From positions 1 to 6,402 of the forward strand of contig CALMOO010000605.1 in the NCBI GenBank assembly GCA_937871705.1: 6,402 nt of DNA, written 5' to 3'. The notes under the pieces were generated by a model, which saw only the letters and a list, made by a program, of their open reading frames with translations, did no database searches and was not told the origin of the DNA. Below are positions 5,865 to 6,402 of this stretch, one piece after another. Every line of letters begins with the position of its first letter. Position 1 is the first letter of the stretch. Both the position numbers and the translations under genes were made by a program. The DNA is from an uncultured Hymenobacter sp. (GTDB lineage Bacteria > Bacteroidota > Bacteroidia > Cytophagales > Hymenobacteraceae).

Positions 5865-6329
5865 ATGGCTACGCCCAACCAAAACTTTGCCCAAACCGGC
5901 TTGCGCCTGCCGCCGGCCCCTACCCCCCTGGGTGTGTACAAACCATGCCTGATTGATGGCAAGCACCTCTACGTATCGGGCCACGGCCCCGTGCAAGACG
6001 ACAAAAGCCTTATCATTGGCCGCATTGGCGAGGGCCTCGACCAGGCAGCTGGCAAGCTAGCCGCCCGGCAGGTAGGCCTGGCCATCCTAGCTACCATCCA
6101 GGCCCACCTAGGTAGCTTGGACAAAGTAAAGCGCGTCATCAAAGTATTGGGTATGGTGAACTGTACGCCTGATTTTGAGAAACATCCCTTCGTCATCAAC
6201 GGGTGCAGCGAGCTTTTTGCCCACGTGTGGGGCCCCGAACTCGGCGTGGGCGTGCGTAGTGCCGTGGGCTTTGGCTCGCTGCCCGACAACATTCCGGTGG
6301 AAATTGAGGCTTTATTTGAGTTGGCCTAA
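5865..6329 (+). CDS. RidA (YjgF/YER057c/UK114) family protein
   Basis: 154 residues from the ATG at 5865. That start is preferred to the in-frame ATG at 5799 because the extra 22 residues (MEPLVGLDGVLL..) do not resemble the family, while MATPNQNFAQTGLRLPP does. The family fold is visible throughout: YKPCLIDGKHLYVSGHGPV (25-43), GRIGEGLDQAAGKLAARQ (52-69), ATIQAHLGSLDKVKRVIKVLGMVNCTPDF (76-104), PFVINGCSELFAHVWG (108-123) and VGVRSAVGFGSLP (128-140), then VEIEALFEL. Arg131 matches the conserved Arg of the RidA active site. Canonical RidA proteins hydrolyse reactive enamine/imine intermediates released by PLP enzymes. This longer version, starting LPPAPTPLGVY, belongs to a related subgroup whose substrate is less certain. 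It is followed after 21 bp by a probable PLP enzyme gene, so the two likely form an operon. GC-rich, native-looking. No Shine-Dalgarno site is seen. Confidence 0.88.
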   Translation: MATPNQNFAQTGLRLPPAPTPLGVYKPCLIDGKHLYVSGHGPVQDDKSLIIGRIGEGLDQAAGKLAARQVGLAILATIQAHLGSLDKVKRVIKVLGMVNCTPDFEKHPFVINGCSELFAHVWGPELGVGVRSAVGFGSLPDNIPVEIEALFELA

Positions 6330-6350
6330 CCAATTTGCTAGCAGCCTACC

Positions 6351-6402
6351 ATGGAGGAGTGGTTTAAGATTTTGAATGCGGCGGCGGTAGACACGCCCGC
6401 TC
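6351..6402 (+). CDS. N-terminus of a probable D-threonine-aldolase-like PLP enzyme, cut by the window end
   Basis: An ATG 21 bp after the ridA stop opens a frame running off the window: MEEWFKILNAAAVDTPA. The pattern W[FY]xIxNxxxVD[ST]PA is what I recall at the start of Bacteroidota D-TA family proteins (alanine-racemase-type N-terminal domain, PLP-dependent), which continue with a barrel carrying the PLP lysine. Only 17 residues are visible, so the family call rests on this short match plus the neighbouring RidA gene, a sensible partner for an enzyme making enamine/imine intermediates. No Shine-Dalgarno site is visible. Confidence 0.5.
   Translation, partial: MEEWFKILNAAAVDTPA

Noticed and set aside
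1..6402. CRISPR array, tRNA or rRNA genes
   Set aside because: No regularly spaced direct repeats and no recognisable tRNA or rRNA sequence were seen on either strand.

Overview
The window looks like chromosome from a GC-rich member of the Bacteroidota, most likely a Hymenobacter-like cytophagal bacterium. This is inferred from the protein style (an outer-membrane barrel ending GLLFGLNLN, signal peptides ending in AAQ, start codons mostly without Shine-Dalgarno sites) and from IS3-type transposase relics. No sequence search was possible, so the taxon is an impression.

Layout: (1) At the left edge is the 3' part of a GC-rich gene for a probable lipoprotein (to 664). (2) About 1.4 kb without an intact gene follows (665-2088). 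It holds decayed minus-strand coding sequence: an unidentified C-terminal fragment directly abutting the first gene (665-805) and a broken IS3-family integrase core (about 880-1184). I recognise nothing from 1185 to 2070. (3) An AT-richer three-gene cassette on the plus strand (2089-5277) encodes an outer-membrane porin-like barrel, a small periplasmic PstS-like binding protein and a membrane sensor kinase. Sample lines counted by hand give 32% GC at 4381-4440, against 65% at 301-360 and 60% at 6181-6240. (4) A second decayed IS3-family element lies on the minus strand at 5288-5743. (5) Native-looking GC-rich sequence resumes with a RidA-family gene (5865-6329) and the first 17 codons of a probable D-threonine-aldolase-like PLP enzyme (from 6351).

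The main point of interest is the cassette. It has no ABC permease, ATPase, response regulator or regulator gene beside it, so the binding protein probably serves signalling rather than transport: the barrel admits a ligand, the small protein binds it, and the kinase's extracytoplasmic domain reads it. The kinase has an intact ATP-binding domain (N, G1, F and G2 boxes), but where the phospho-accepting His should be in the H-box it has Asp304 (LVDRLLNP in place of an AHEIxNP-type motif). It is therefore either a signalling ATPase or scaffold that does not use the usual His phosphotransfer, or one that acts through a partner. The flanking IS3 relics and the base composition suggest the cassette arrived by horizontal transfer.
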